From: Taiwanofungus camphoratus
Lineage: Eukaryota; Basidiomycota; Agaricomycetes; Polyporales; Taiwanofungaceae
Direction of reading: 5' to 3'
Assembly (NCBI GenBank): GCA_003999685.1
Contig: CP021223.1
Span: 2,666,001 to 2,730,000, forward strand
Length of the DNA stretch: 64,000 nt
Made by a program: the position numbers and the translations under genes. Each line of letters begins with the position of its first letter. Positions within the stretch are counted from its first letter, which is position 1. The notes below the pieces were generated by a model. It ran no database searches, was not told the DNA's origin, and saw only the letters and a program-made list of their open reading frames with translations. Shown here one piece after another: positions 1-13,263 of this stretch.

Positions 1-3000
1 ACCATCTTTGAGACGCGTGCCCACTCCTCCAGGAACTCGTCCACGCATTTGTCCACATCTTCGGATAGAAAGGAGACGATTGCCTCAGTGGTATCGTAGA
101 TGATTCTTTTGGAAGGTCGTATCACACTACTGCTGCTAGCCTTTTTCCCCACCGGCTGCTGCACGTACTTGAGTTTCACACAAGTAACCACCTGTATTGA
201 GATTTCAGCAAATTCGGAAGCATGCATTCACGATGCTTTTTACCTGTGCTTGATCTTCAGACCACCAATTCAGCGGAATGACACGAATGTTTGGCATAGC
301 CGCTTCAGCAGCGGGCGCTCCCGATAAGATGTCTGACGATTGGACACAGAACGCTGGTATTGAGCGCGCCAGTGATGAATGTAGGTGTGAGAGTTCAGGC
401 AAGGTAACACCACTTGAAGAACTGATGTGTGTATATGGGATACCACGTAGCTTGAACTGCATCTCAACCTTCATATAAGCGACACGAGCGCTGCAGGTTG
501 CTCAATCAATTGATCAATGAGTAATGTTTCACACTCACCAACAGTACGCATACAATTCCCGAAGTACGTTGGTCTCAAGGTGGAAACTAGACTCACAGTT
601 ATCACATGAGAGCACCGAGGTCATAAGGCGAAACACTGACCGAGGGGTGTGATGTTCAAAAACGTCTGTCTTTCCCATGTCGTCGCTCGTTTCTCGTTTT
701 CGCTTCTGACCTGCTTTGATTCCCTTGAAGATACCGTCATGTTGCGAAACGATGACTCCGTCGCCATGTATGCGCCGAACGTCCAGCCATGCAATATCCT
801 CCATGACCATCTCACGGAACATCGTGTCCGGTAGAACCTTGGCAGTGATGAGAGCGTAGCGGAAGTCGTCCTCTGTAATCACCAAAACGAGGTAGTTGTC
901 CGCAAATCGAGACAGCTGGATATACAATAGGCTCTGTATCCCAGGCCCCAGCTTTTGGAGCTCTGGGGCGTATTGTCAGTAATGGCATAGATAACGACTT
1001 GCAGAACACATGATTATTATGAGCGAGTCCCTACCTTCTCTGGAGAAGTTGCGGGTACGATAACTTTGCAAACCAAGGTAGTTTGCTTTTTGCTCCGCGA
1101 GGTCCGTGATCGTCTACATGTGACTGGTAAGGTAATGCAAGCACTCGAGTAGCCGCACGTAGTTCGTACATAGAACTTTAATCGGACAAGGACTTCTGCC
1201 AAAGATGCCCGACCTGAATTCAAAACCTCACTGAAAATGCTGAGGCGAGGCGCACGACCCGCGGCTGCGAGGTCACCGGTATCTCGCAGGTTCGACCTCC
1301 CAGTCCTAGGATCAATGGTGACAAGAACAACCTCATCAGCGCATAGGCGCGCGTGTAAGGTACACACGCCGTCTGAAAGGACAAGACATCTGTTAGAACG
1401 GGTGTGATTGGGTCGACAAGAAGACGGACTCTCTGTAACCAACTTTATCTCCTCTGGAGAGAATATGTTGCGAGTCGGTCCATTTAACAATCCATCACGG
1501 AGGACCTTGAGTATGGCTTCTGTATGCCTCCTTATTACTTTTTGTATCAATGACTCTGTATCAAGGTCATCGGAGTTCTGGACATGATATCAGCATATGT
1601 CATGCTAAGCACTACAGCAGCAATAACTCACAATCAACAAATCGCTCCGCGGAAGCCATGAACTTTCATCGGGGACGAGAACCCCCAAAGCGCCTTTCTC
1701 GGGTTCCCACTTCACCTCAAATCTCAGTGGCTCTACCTCGTCAGAAGGCCGTCCACTATCAAGTTTGGCTTTCCCCTGCAACTCGGCGAGTACACGAGTT
1801 ATAGGCGGGCGACTAGCCTTATTGTTAGGTCCCGTTTGAGCGGACACAATGGATATTGTGAGAGTGCCACCGAGGGCGGGTATGTTTCCCCTTTGCGGTG
1901 GCGGCGGTCTTCCAGGAAGATTTGGGGGAGGCTTTCGTCTGGACGAATGAAAGGGATTAGGAGACGGATTGAACGACAACAACAAGAAGACGAACATCCA
2001 GTACGAGACGGCTAGAGTCCGACGATTGTTCATCATGGAAACTGTTAGATAATCGGCCCAACCTAACGAGCGTAATCGTTCTGCCTGGAGAGCGAGAATT
2101 CTTAATCTGTTACTATACATTCGATACGATTTTTTGGTGACATACTTGATACCACAAAATCTCGAGTTGATAGGACAACGACATCATCTCTGTTACACGT
2201 TAGATACTCACGTAGTAAGGATAGGATGGAGACTCCTACGAAGAAAGTTGAATACACGAACGAGCGGCGTGTCTACAACACCATCTGGAAGCTGAGGCCT
2301 GGGCGGTAGCTGAATATCGGGAGGAGGAGCTGGACCAGCTGGAAGAGGAAGATAGAATGCTAGACGTGCATCCGCCTCATCGGTGATATGCCTCTTCAGG
2401 AGTCCGGCCGGCTTGCGTGGAAACTCTGCTCGGATTAGGATCTGACATGAACGACAGAAAAATGTCCGCATTACCTTGCATGCCAGTGCGGTCTCCTCCA
2501 ACCGTGAAGAGAAATTCGACATTGACGAAGAACCATCCGTCATCTTTCTCTGCACCACGCACGCACAAGGACACCTCAAATAGCTTGGGCGCGAAAAAGT
2601 AGACGCGTCCATCAGCTGCATATAAGTGAACATTCAAATGGTGCTGTATGTGATCAATAGAGATCAATTACCAATACGGTATCTGGACATCTCTGGGGGG
2701 ATAATCTCGGTCATCTTGAGACGGAAACGAATGACGTCTTCCATATCAGCTAATGTCTTTGCGACCTCATCGTCTGTCAAAGGGCTAGGAGGAACGACCA
2801 ATTTCTAGAGATGAATATATTAGTTCTGCAGATTAACAGGATCTCAATGTTATGCTCAATAACTTTGATGGCAGTTGGTAGCCTCCGATATGAGCCAGTG
2901 GTTAGGACATCCAGTGAGGTCAATAAATCATGGTTGCGTAGTCTAGACATCGATTTCTAAGGACAAGGGACCTCAAGACACCTTGCTATCAACATACCTT

Positions 3001-3547
3001 GCAGGATCAAGACTCTCCTTGGCATATGTAAGGCCGCTGACTGCATCTTCAAACTGACGGTTTTGATCCATTAGGAACGCGGTCACATTCTGAGACATAA
3101 GTTGAGTATCGAAGAACATTACTTCGCGGTTCGACATGAGTATACCATAGCTTTTTGGACGACGTCCGCATCCCGAGCCCATTTCACTACAGCATAAAGC
3201 TTCACAACTTGCTTCTTCGTCTGCACTACCCAGTCTGCTAGTGTCCGCTTGCGAGCGCTGTCCGACATGTTTGGCAGACTATCCAGCACTGCGTTATCAT
3301 ACCTTGCTGAAGATCCCTGACGGCGAACTCACGTTTCTGCTAATTCCGAAAGCTCGGCATAGATAGCCTGCACAGTGCGGGAGACCACTTCTCCAAGTGG
3401 AACTTGCCCATCATGCACAACTGGTAGCTCATGTTCTAGCTCTTCAATCTGGGTAGCATGAAATCCATTCGTATGTGGCATTCCACCCACCAGACTATTT
3501 GAAGACGAGATGTCGATGGACATGGCCCCGTTTACAGCGTGCTGCAT
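1..3547 (-). CDS. MED14: Mediator complex subunit 14 (partial, C-terminus beyond left edge)
   Basis: MED14 is the backbone subunit joining the head, middle and tail of Mediator, the RNA polymerase II co-activator in the nucleus. The N-terminal exon (start 3547) carries the family signature 'VPLGEVVSRTVQAIYAEL' followed by AELAET-type helices. After an intron come the expected segments 'LADWVVQTKKQVVKLYAV' and 'FLMDQNRQFEDAVSGL' (about 3000-3290). Later exons keep one reading direction through 2.2-2.8 kb, 1.6-2.1 kb, 1.0-1.5 kb, 0.53-0.93 kb and 0.2-0.47 kb, and the frame is open to base 1 ('EEWARVSKMV'). Introns are short and I did not fix all junctions. The gene is divergent from DAD2. Family assignment rests on the N-terminal block; the rest follows from continuity. 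Confidence 0.85.
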
Positions 3548-3875
3548 GATTGAATGTGATAGCCGCCAAATAGAATGAAGAGCTGTCGCTATGTCATGAA
3601 TTTCTTTTCAAATGCGACGCAGACTCTGAGATAATAGTCACAAGGGTGAAAACAAAGGGACCCTGATTGTCCGAGTCGCGGTGTACAGAACCAATAATAT
3701 TACGTAAGTAATGTATACACCGTACTTACGCGCATGTATCCTAAGGCTTACACAGGAACCGAATCGACTTCGCGCTCAGCGCTGTACTTTGGGTCTTTAC
3801 TGGGACTATAGTCCGTGCCCATTACAAGCTACCCAGTGAATCGGGAGAAGACACCCATAGCCGTTGTATCGAATC
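3548..3875. promoter_or_regulatory. Shared divergent promoter region of MED14 and DAD2
   Basis: These 328 bases separate two head-to-head start codons, so both promoters must lie here or overlap the 5' ends. A near-palindromic stretch around 3695-3730 (tattacgtaagtaatg and cgtacttacg) is the most structured part. No certain TATA box was recognised. Confidence 0.5.
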
Positions 3876-4343
3876 ATGCGCCAGTCGGTAGCCGCATCGC
3901 GACAGTCTCAATTGCCCAACTCAGCACTGAACGCTGCTGCTCAATCGAAATTACTCGAGAAGAAAAAGGAGTTCGAAGCCGTGGCCGCTCTAGAAAGAGC
4001 GAGTGCAAATTTCTTGAAGCGGATAGAGAGCTTGGGTGATGACTTCGATGTTATGGCGGACGCTGGTATCGGTAAGTTCGACGTTTATTAAAGCTGACCA
4101 TGAATTTACTCGCGGTCAGTTCATGGCCAGGTACTTGAACAGTGGCCGAACATGTTTCGGATACTAAGTCTATTTTGTATGTACCTTTCTTCGCGTATAT
4201 TCGTTCGACCGCAAACCTTTGTCGTAGTGTCTATGCGAGAACAGCCTACAGAAGGCGAGACCGCTGCTCCTCCGTTCTCAGGACAACGCCTGGTTCGCGT
4301 TCCAGTCGAAGAGCTGCTCTCCGCGGAAAACAAGTCATCCTAA
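3876..4343 (+). CDS. DAD2: DASH/DAM1 complex subunit DAD2
   Basis: DAD2 is a small coiled-coil subunit of the fungal DAM1/DASH ring that couples kinetochores to spindle microtubules. Three exons (3876-4071, 4120-4176, 4228-4343) give 122 residues. The core 'LLEKKKEFEAVAALERAS' plus 'VHGQVLEQWPNMFRIL' matches the DAD2 pattern of a heptad coil followed by the WxNVFR-type motif. The acidic tail 'LVRVPVEELL' is also typical. I chose the ATG at 3876 because the codons before it are not ATG in this frame. Intron 2 (51 nt, GTATGT...TAG) is a multiple of three without a stop, so a retained form would be read through. The stop is 72 bp from that of the convergent SCYL1 gene. Confidence 0.85.
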
Positions 4344-4415
4344 CACAACAAGGACACGAATATCTAAGTGACGACAATTCTGTTTCAATGCGTATCTCGT
4401 ATCGAATGTATTCAT

Positions 4416-7400
4416 TCAGCCTTTCGCGCCTCCAGCATTCTTTTTCTGCTCCTTCAGTGCTGCTATACGCTGTACAAGTATTTCAGCAATATGAAATTTT
4501 CTATCTTGAAAATACGCACCTGTTTCCTTTCCTCTTTCCGACGTGCCATCTCTGCGGCTTTTTCTTCCTTGGTCATACCGGCAGTGCTTGGTGGAGCTGG
4601 AGAAGCTCCTCTATTCTGTGTTGTTGGACTCGCTCTTCCGCTGTCCGATGGTGTTGGAGAACGTGCATATGATGAAAGCCTACTGGTTGGCGGTGGTGAA
4701 TGAACCATATTTTCCGCCCGGCCCTTTGGCTGATAAACGGGTATTGTTGACCGGGGACTCTGGACCTCGACATTGGTCCGTGGATAACCTACAGAAGTAC
4801 CTTTTCAATGCTACACACAGAAGACCTTGTCCAAAGGAAGTCTCACCTGATGAAACATGCTGCAGACCCATACCACCTGAACCAAAACCGGCAGGTTTTA
4901 TGGTCGGCGCTGGTGCACTCTCAAAAGCACCTGATAACAAAGCGCAACGTCAGAGAATTGATCAAAGTAATTCAATGAGGAGGCTTACTCCAGTCATCTT
5001 GATCTGCGTTGACATCCATCAAGTCCTCATTCCCCCACGGGTTGCCCTGGGGCCCGCTCACTTCCGCTGCGGCTTCCTGGGCCCACTCAGGAGCCATATT
5101 AGGTGCAGACGAGCTTGCAGCCGATATATTGGTTCCTAGTCGCATGCCTTTTGTTGTGGACGTGGTATCCGAGGTAATGGAACGCGTTGCGGGAAGTATC
5201 GGCGACGACAGCGTTGAATCAAGGCGGGGTGTAGCTGGCCAAATGCCAAGGCCATTGAGGCCATCAGAAGTATTCCTCCCAGCAGGTAGAGGCGTAGAAC
5301 TCGGTCGGTCGGTTCCCGATTCTGAAGACGACCCCATGGTGGTCTGCAAGTCTGCCGCTGCCAGCTATGATCAAGGAGTTCCTGTCAGATTTGCAAAGGT
5401 GCAACACGTACAGTACGCAAACCTTCATTCCCAATGATGAGATAGCCCACCCGGCCAATGCTCCGGCAGCTCCAGTAGTGCTGTTGACCAAGGTATTCGG
5501 GCCAGGGGATGAAGGTAGGAAACCCGGAGGAAGAACCTCATTCTCAGCAATAGCAGTTTCAGGCTAGGGTTTGATACCGCGTCAGGCTATAACATTATGA
5601 TATATCGAGAAAAGATGGACAGACCATAGTTGCAGCATACTCTTCGAGCTTCTTGACATATAGCTCGACGGCTTTGAAAGCCTGATCACGAACCAGCCTG
5701 TGACAATTGTGAGAATAGATCAGTAACGCTTGTTTCTTGAAACCTGACAACCTACTTTTCCTTGTCTATCATAGCGAATGCCATGTTTGGGATGACCTTA
5801 ACCGCCAATTCCTCCGAATCGAAACAGTCTATAGTCGCCATCAAAGCCATTAGGCCCGCAACGCGTGCATGTACGAATGGGTCCTTGAGGGCTCTTGCAA
5901 AAGCGGGGACAAGCACCTTTCGTTTCGTGTTGTAACCCAGAGACGGACCGAGACGGCCGATCAGGATGCAAGTATTAGTACGGATAGATGCCTCAGGATC
6001 TCCTTGCATCTTGGCGAGATGTCTCAATAGATCGTTGTTTAATATGCGTTCGTTAAACTAGGCGACATTTGAATTGAGGTGGTAGAGCAACGTGACAAGT
6101 GGAAAGAGCAAACCTTGTCTGATAAAGAAACAATCGACTTCACAGTGGCTTCGCGAATGATGGCAACAGTATCTGTGAATCCTGTTTGCTATCAAATGGG
6201 CGTACGTTTGAGATCAGCACATCCGGAATAAGCAAGCAGCTCACCAAGTGCGGCCAGATCTTGTCTACGACCGTCTTCTTGTCAAGCTTGTCAACGTATT
6301 CTGGCAAATGATCCAGCAACGCCAGCCGCGTTCCTCGATCAGGACTTGCAAACAATTTGACAAGATGAACAAGAATAACAGATGAGTAGTCCTCAGGCGC
6401 CACGTCTTTGCCCATCTGCAAGACCAGAGGAAGTATAGCGGCAGCTGAAGCACCACCAAATTGCAGAGCAGATGCAAGGGACGGAAGGATACGGTGTGCC
6501 ACAAACTCGGAGGGAAAAGAGGAAGCAGACTCTTTCAAAGTACTACGTACACCATTCCAACGAATTCCCTTTGAATAAAGGCCAATGTCTGTAGAAACTA
6601 GTGATTCTTACCGTAGCAGCGCTGCCTTCTCACTTTCGCTTCCCAGCGTGAAATTGTCTAGCCCAGTACATACCTTTATTAGGTGATTATTCGCGAAGAA
6701 ACCAGATCCATTCCCTGCGGTTTCTGCCATCCCAAGCTCCACGAAGTCCTTGGGTGTCAGACGAGCCTTTGGATTTGGGTTCATGAGTCGCTTAAACGGT
6801 GGAAACAAGATAGCGGGTATAGAGCCACGAGAAGAAGCCGTGGGAGGTGGGTGAGGTGGCTGGGACGTTGCTGGCGGAGGTAAGGAAGGGTTGAAAACAA
6901 AGTGTATGAGAAGACCTAGCGCGTAGGCATCTGCTGCAGCAGGACTGTGTCTGGAAGCAGACATCAACGCATAGATCAACAGCCAAAGCAGAAGGGGTTA
7001 CTCTTTCAACACGGACCAACCACCTTTCTTGACTTCAGGAGAGGCATATGTAGTCGCATCAGGGACCATACTACCCAATGTCTAGAATTAAACTATATTC
7101 ATTTCCAATGACGTGACATGTCCATGTGTGCTACGTACATATAGCACTGCCGTCTCATCCGTAGCGCTGCTCAACACGTCGAAGCCTCCCAATTTCCATT
7201 CGCCTGACACGGATATAAAGATCGAATCGACTCGCACGTTACCATGCGTAGAGGCACAAGACTCATTGACAAACGCCAAGGCTACCTGGGCGTTGATTCA
7301 CAAGCAGCTCCATGATATGAGACTAAGGTGAGGTCGGCTAACCGAAACTCTATGCAACCCCCAAGTGAGCCAGGCTTCTCGCTCCAGCGAAGATTTTCCA

Positions 7401-7818
7401 GACCATTCTTGAATAGCAGAGGCCAACGGTCTGATACGCTCCGTCATGATATAAATGGTAGTGTCCGTTTCAATCGCGTCCATGAATTTGAGGACGCCAG
7501 GATGGCGCACGGTGCGAAGTTTTCGTAGCGCATTCTTGGCCAACGGAAACACATTCCTCTTCGCGGGTGATCTGGTATCAAACTCGAATACAGATACTGG
7601 TGATCCATCGTCCTAAGAAGCGTGAAATTGGAAAGTAAATGCGTTGATTTACGTGACGAGTCTATGGCACGCACCCGCTTCGTGCCATCGTAAAGGTTCC
7701 ATATAGATCTGTTCTCGAAGGACGAGACCTTTACACCGAGTGCAAAGGGTAAGTTGAGTCCGGATTTTTGCACCAGAGATGATACAGCAGCAGAGCCTAG
7801 CGTTCTCAGATAGTCCAT
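4416..7818 (-). CDS. SCYL1: SCY1-like pseudokinase with HEAT repeats (SCYL1/Cex1 type)
   Basis: SCYL1/Cex1 proteins are catalytically inactive kinases that work in COPI trafficking and nuclear tRNA export. The start at 7818 opens with 'MDYLRTLGSAAVSSLVQK' and 'FALGVKVSSFENRSIWNL', the usual N-terminus. The kinase-like lobe follows (LRTVRHPGVLKFMDAIET, then HGNVRVDSIFISVSGEWK). The latter replaces the catalytic HRD loop, as expected for a pseudokinase. HEAT-type helices span about 5750-6540 (FVAHRILPSLASAL, 'RLALLDHLPEYVDKLDKK'). The tail is Ser/Thr-rich and ends with a basic coil (EEKAAEMARRKEERKQ) joined over an intron to a final exon stopping at 4416. About a dozen short introns; some junctions not fixed. 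Divergent from the gene at 8025 by 206 bp. Confidence 0.88.
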
Positions 7819-8024
7819 AGCAAGCAAATATTGGTGGAAACCATACTGGGCTGCTGTAGTTGTGCCAAAGCGCGTGATGTGGCCCACGCGTTGGCCACGC
7901 GATGAATAGGCAATTGAAAGAACTGCAGAGTGAACCAATTGTTATTCAACTCTGCCTTCTGCACGATAGCCTGTCGTCGTTGCGGACGACGGGCTTGAAC
8001 CTTTTCTTGGCTTCAGCAGACAAT

Positions 8025-11000
8025 ATGGAGACCTCTACTTCTCTTCCTATTCCTCGTCTCAGACTTACGAGACACTCGCCGCAGTCTAAGCCAGTTGCAG
8101 GTCCTTCGCGTCACTCCCCCGAGATGAACTTTCACGAAAACAGCGAGGATGATGAGGACGCAGAGTCTACTCCCCGTCTGTCTTCTGCTGCGATTGTTCC
8201 AAATCAACAAGAGTCATCGTCTCCTGCCCAACCAGCCCTCCCAAATGACACGCCTGCTGCTCGCCTTCGCGCCCTGCTTGCTCGAGTCCCAAACACTTCT
8301 TCGGCTCCTCATACTTCTTCGTCTCGTGCACCAGAGACGCCATCCCCTTCGGAACCGGACTCCGATCTTGATCCTCCGTATTCTACCCTTGCCACTCCCA
8401 GCATAGCCCGCGAAAGTCTGAGGGAGCTCTTTTCGCAGGCTTTACGTGAGCCAGGAAATACACCACAGAAAGGTAGGCCACGAAGGAATAGTATTGGTGT
8501 GAGTGAAGTGGATCCAAGCCCAAGGACGGAGCGGGTGAAACGGGAAAGGGCTACGAATAAGGGCAAGCGGAGGAGTATGAGTGATGAGGAGGCGGATCAC
8601 TTGTCCAGTAGGTATCACTCTATAATGCAAGTCTCTTTATCAATCAGATCTATATCACCAGCGCTTTCAAGGCGATCAGAGGAGTCTTTTGAGTCGTCAC
8701 CTGCGAAAACCTTTGACGCATTACGGGAGAGGCTCGCAAAGTCACGGTCCATGCCACCCACGCCTCTGTCTGGAGGTACCTCTCACTTCATCTTTGCAAT
8801 AAATGAGTTCGCTTATCGCTGTCACCGTCTTCCAGAAATGGTGATGGACATGTCAATACCCCCAACTGATACTAGTGAAGATACGGCGACACTTCTGCGA
8901 CAGCTGAAAGCAGAACAGACGCCACCGCATGCTACAAGCACACCCATGCGTTCCCTCCAGATATCTTCACAATTGCAGGGACAGTCCAGTGAGTTGGAAT
9001 TTCCTAAACTGTGAACATTTGACCAAGTTACGACGCAGATCTACTTGATGGAGATTCGGAGATGCAGAAAGCTCTGGGTGGCATGGACAGCTATGAGGGC
9101 GAGTCGTTGTCCAATGGACGTTCTTGTAAGAATCCTGCGTTACCTGCAACTTTCATGAAAGCTCATGTATGTTCAGTGTCTTTCCCTCCAGCGCGTCCGA
9201 CTGAACATCCTATATCTCCTGGACGTCCCCTTTCTTGGACATCCCACTCGAAATCTCATTCAGTGCATAATTTGCCTCTCGTCAGACACAAGAGTGAGGA
9301 AATTGACAATTCCAGTATGTAATACCAAAGTTGTGTAGAATAAGGCTGATTGTCTGACATAGCATCTCGAGCAAGTTCTTCTCTATCTGGAGCCGATTGT
9401 ACGTGATGCCACTCAATCTGCAGTGGCATTTATTCATCGACTTGACTCACTCAGATGGAGAACGTCAGGATGAGACACAGCGTGAGCGCCTACGTGAACG
9501 TGAACGACGGTGGAACCACCCTCCATCCCAAGCTGCAGGTCTTACCGGTATGGCTGATAGCATTTTCCTGCTTAAACAGAACACATCTAATTACATTCCT
9601 GCAGGAAATGATCGTGCCAGTCCTGCGCATACGTTGTCCCGAAAAATCAGTACAACTTCGCTACGAAGCACGGATGATGGCAGGTCTTCGAGGGCTAGCT
9701 CGGTAACATCACGATCAGAATGTCAGTCCTGTATCAAGCTTCACTCCTTTCGTAAAGCAAGTTGACTGAGATTTCATAACCTCCCAGACCGTGAACGTGT
9801 GAAGGAGCTGGAAGGAGAGCGTAATAAGGAGCGTGAACGCGAATGGAATCGTCCTCAGTCCGCGCTCTCCCGTTCATCGTCCAGTCTCAACCTTCGCGAG
9901 CGCGAGCGCACCGGCAGTCATCCTTCTCGACCAGACTCAGCTCAGTCGTTCTTGTCTCCTGCTCGACAGACATTGCATCGACATTCCTCACTCAATTCCA
10001 TGTCCAGCTCGAGCCGAGCAAGCTCGCCTGCTAGCTCAGTCTCCAGTCGGCAAGTTGAGAAAGAACAAGAGCTAGGGGTGAAGCACGAGATTGCGCAGGT
10101 ACGAGAACGGAACTGGAACTCTCCTCGCCCAAAGTGGGCACAACAGTCTTCTCATCACGGGCGTCCGGCATCCCCGATGCCGAATGCACTCTCGACTTCG
10201 TCGTCACAGCGGCATAGCCCTAAGGGTAGTACGCCGCCCAAGAGTCCTGGGGATCGTCAGCGTGCCAGGCAGCGGACAGATAGCTCTGCATCTAGAAAGT
10301 CAGCACCCCTCCGAGGTGATGCCAATCATATATCCAACTCGAAGGACAAAACTCCTCCAAGAGCCAAGTCACCTTTATTGCGTTCCAATGTTGAGAACAA
10401 AGCAACGGAACATGTCTCTGAGTCACAGCCTCCTGTATCAAATGCGGCAGCCGAGCCCAACAGCGAATCTGCACAAACATCGGGATTTCGCTCTCGATTT
10501 GGATGGTCATTTCCCCATAACCGGACCCCCCTACCTCCCCTTGAGCTTGAGAGAGACTCCCCAGAAAGGTCGAGGCCTTCGAGTAGGCTGCCTGTGGCAA
10601 CGAATGCAAGTCACATCCTGGTTCGATCACCTAGAAAGGCGAACAACGCTTCATCTGCCACTTCGCATGGAGATGCCGCGGAATACAAAAAAGGCCATAG
10701 GAGGAGCTTGACCGAATTCAGTGATGCAGTCGGAGCTATCCCTCGCATTATTGAACCTGAATCTGAGCCAGATGTGACAACATCTGAGCTTGCATCTCAA
10801 GATGGTTCACTTTTTGGTGAGTTGTTATCTATACAGCTTCTTCGAGATTGTCTCAGTACTGTTCCTTTTAGCAAGTGATGAAGATTCGCCACCGGCTACT
10901 AGCACACCCACCGTCAGGCCTCTACCTCTTCCTGCCGCAGATGCACATTTTACGCCTCCGGCTTCCTCAGTGCCTAAGACTTCAGACAGTGTAAACCGTG

Positions 11001-12756
11001 TGCACCAGGCTTTTGCGAAGCCGGATTCCCCTCCTCCCTCTCCTCCAGAGCAAGACCAGGTGGAAAGTCATTCGGTATTCTCTCTGCAGACGCCGCCGAG
11101 GCGACCCCAGTACAATGTCTCAAAGCTGGAGTTCAAGACACCTTCACCTCCGAAAGACTTGCCCGAGCTTCCCGAACCGCCTTCATTTTCGGAAGAGGCA
11201 GAAGCGGATGACCGTACGCCTGCAGGACAAGGCTTCAATCTGACGGCAATGAAAACGCCAAGGCCCCCTGGCGCATGGATGCAAACTCCAGTCCCTCATC
11301 ATGTATCTAGTGATCCTTTTACGCGAGCACAGTCCACTCCGCCAGAAAGCAACGAGCCATCTTCTGGAAGCGGACTTGTTACTCCGGCGTCCACATGGCC
11401 AAGGGTGAATCCGTTACCGGCGCAAACGCCGGCTCCCCCAGGAGCATGGTTGCAAACGCCGGGAAGCTCCGCTCGCAGGAAGAGCATCTTGAAAGTTCGC
11501 TTCGATGTCGAGTCGGAAACCACACTTTCGGATGTCACCCCTGATAGCCTGCCTGTAGATCCACCTAAGGCGCAGCCCCAAGGAATTTCGGGTAACGGCA
11601 GTCTCGTACTGCCTGACCCGACATCAGTTCAAGATGTAAAGCCTGAAAGCCATTTAGAACAGCCATTCTCGCGAAATGAGGTCGTCGAACGCCCGTCTAC
11701 CCCTCCCTCAAAGCCCATACGAGTGTCTCGGAGGTCGCCGAGCGTACGCGTCGTAGATGCATTCGGCCGAGAGACTGTTGCAGATGAACAAGTCCCTGAA
11801 CAACCAGAGCAGCCCGTTGTGCAACAAAGGCGTAGAGCAAATTCTACGGAGGGCGGTCCGTCTACCCCACGGAGCAAGAGCTCGGTTATGATCGTTGATG
11901 CCATGGGTCGTGAGTTGAAGGACGTCACTGAGGAATCCAATTCTGAGATGGATATCCCTTCGTCGCATAACGAGGCGCTCGCTCGCATCCGCCAAGCAAT
12001 CGCTCACCTGGCCGAGGATTTGAGCGAAGTGGATAGGTTGGTACCTCAAGCACGCATGCTTTTTGATGTTGCTGACAAGGAATTTCAGATCTTGTGCAGA
12101 CATTGTCCTAGACGAGAAGCGTTTGAGCGCACTTGAAGATGCCTCGAAAGCTGCGCGAAGTGCGAGAAATAAAATTTCGAGGTCACTTCAGCTTGTCAAG
12201 ACCGCGGAACAAGACGTTAAAGACAAGTACAAACCTTTACGGGAAAATATGAAGAAGAGCATGTCCTTGGTATGTCCGTAGCACATGCAGAAGTAGGCAG
12301 CGTGCTGAAGCATCACTAGCCATCGACCGTTGTTGAAAGCCGCATTTCATGGAATCCATGGCGCATCTGGTTATTCATCGGCGTTCAGCTTGTCTTATTT
12401 CTCTTTATATACCGGTGCGTTCAATTATCGAATTCGGCCTTCTTGTGTCTAAAGTATCCCATAGTCTGGCAAGCGTTCATGCCAAAAGCGCCTTCTTTGC
12501 GACATACTACGATCCATACAATCCAGATCTATATCTCCATGTCTCAAGGCCCGATACCCTTCACTGCTCGATACCCACTTCTCCTTGGTCCATCTCTTAC
12601 GTCACCAGCGCTTCCCAAAATACAGGCTGGATAGGCGTCACCAAAGAGATATTGAATAACATTACATGTATCCTCAGGAAATTGCAGCATCAGACTTGGG
12701 AAGTCTGGGGTGCTGATTACCAAGGACAGCCATCTTTATCTTGGCCACCCACATAG
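8025..12756 (+). CDS. Large Ser/Pro-rich protein with C-terminal membrane segment, uncharacterised
   Basis: I do not recognise this family. Thirteen exons can be joined: 8025-8611, 8648-8775, 8836-8988, 9039-9125, 9192-9314, 9363-9398, 9455-9538, 9605-9721, 9788-10816, 10872-12036, 12089-12269, 12320-12414, 12465-12756. They predict 1,358 residues. Most is disordered and rich in Ser, Pro and Arg, with RERER-type charged stretches. A motif TPxPPGAWxQTP occurs twice (near 11260 and 11430), the second followed by 'RKSILKVRFD'. A coiled coil (DEKRLSALEDASKAARSA) precedes a single hydrophobic helix (IWLFIGVQLVLFLFIY, near 12370) and a folded-looking tail of about 100 residues. A membrane-tethered scaffold, perhaps nuclear-envelope or spindle-pole, is possible but is inference only. 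The first intron (36 nt, open frame) is doubtful. Confidence 0.75.
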
Positions 12757-13263
12757 TCTTGGATTGCACCTTGCGCGTACATCCCTCTACTAAATTACTG
12801 CATTGTCTAACTTAAAACTCTTTTGATTATCTCTACGCACTCCAATCCATGTTGTATACAATTGGTGTTGAGCATTATTATCATTGTTCGAAGTGCGAAC
12901 ACCACCCACTATAGCTGCGCGAAGGGATCGTGGCTTGTCTTCGACTAGGACTCTGCGATCTTGTCGAGATCCTTATCAGAATGACACAAAAGGGCAGAAT
13001 ATGATGTCGCTTGGAGGATTGGAAAGTGAAACACCGCTCCGGTTGACATAATTATTAATCAGCAACACCACTGAATTACCAAAACCACGTCCGTCGCCTG
13101 GTGTGAAGCCAAATTTTGTCTTGAATTCCAATGCCCCTCGAGGTTGTAACTGGTCCGAGCCTGCCACTCTTCATACTTTTCGTGATCGATTCGAAACTCT
13201 ACAAGAATATGTCAAGTTCTGATATGAATGGAGTATGTACCATAGTTGAGATCTTGAGATCTC

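Noticed and set aside
3688-3705. TAATATTAC, the nonanucleotide of circular Rep-encoding viruses
   Set aside because: A nine-base chance match in a promoter; no Rep-like coding sequence nearby.
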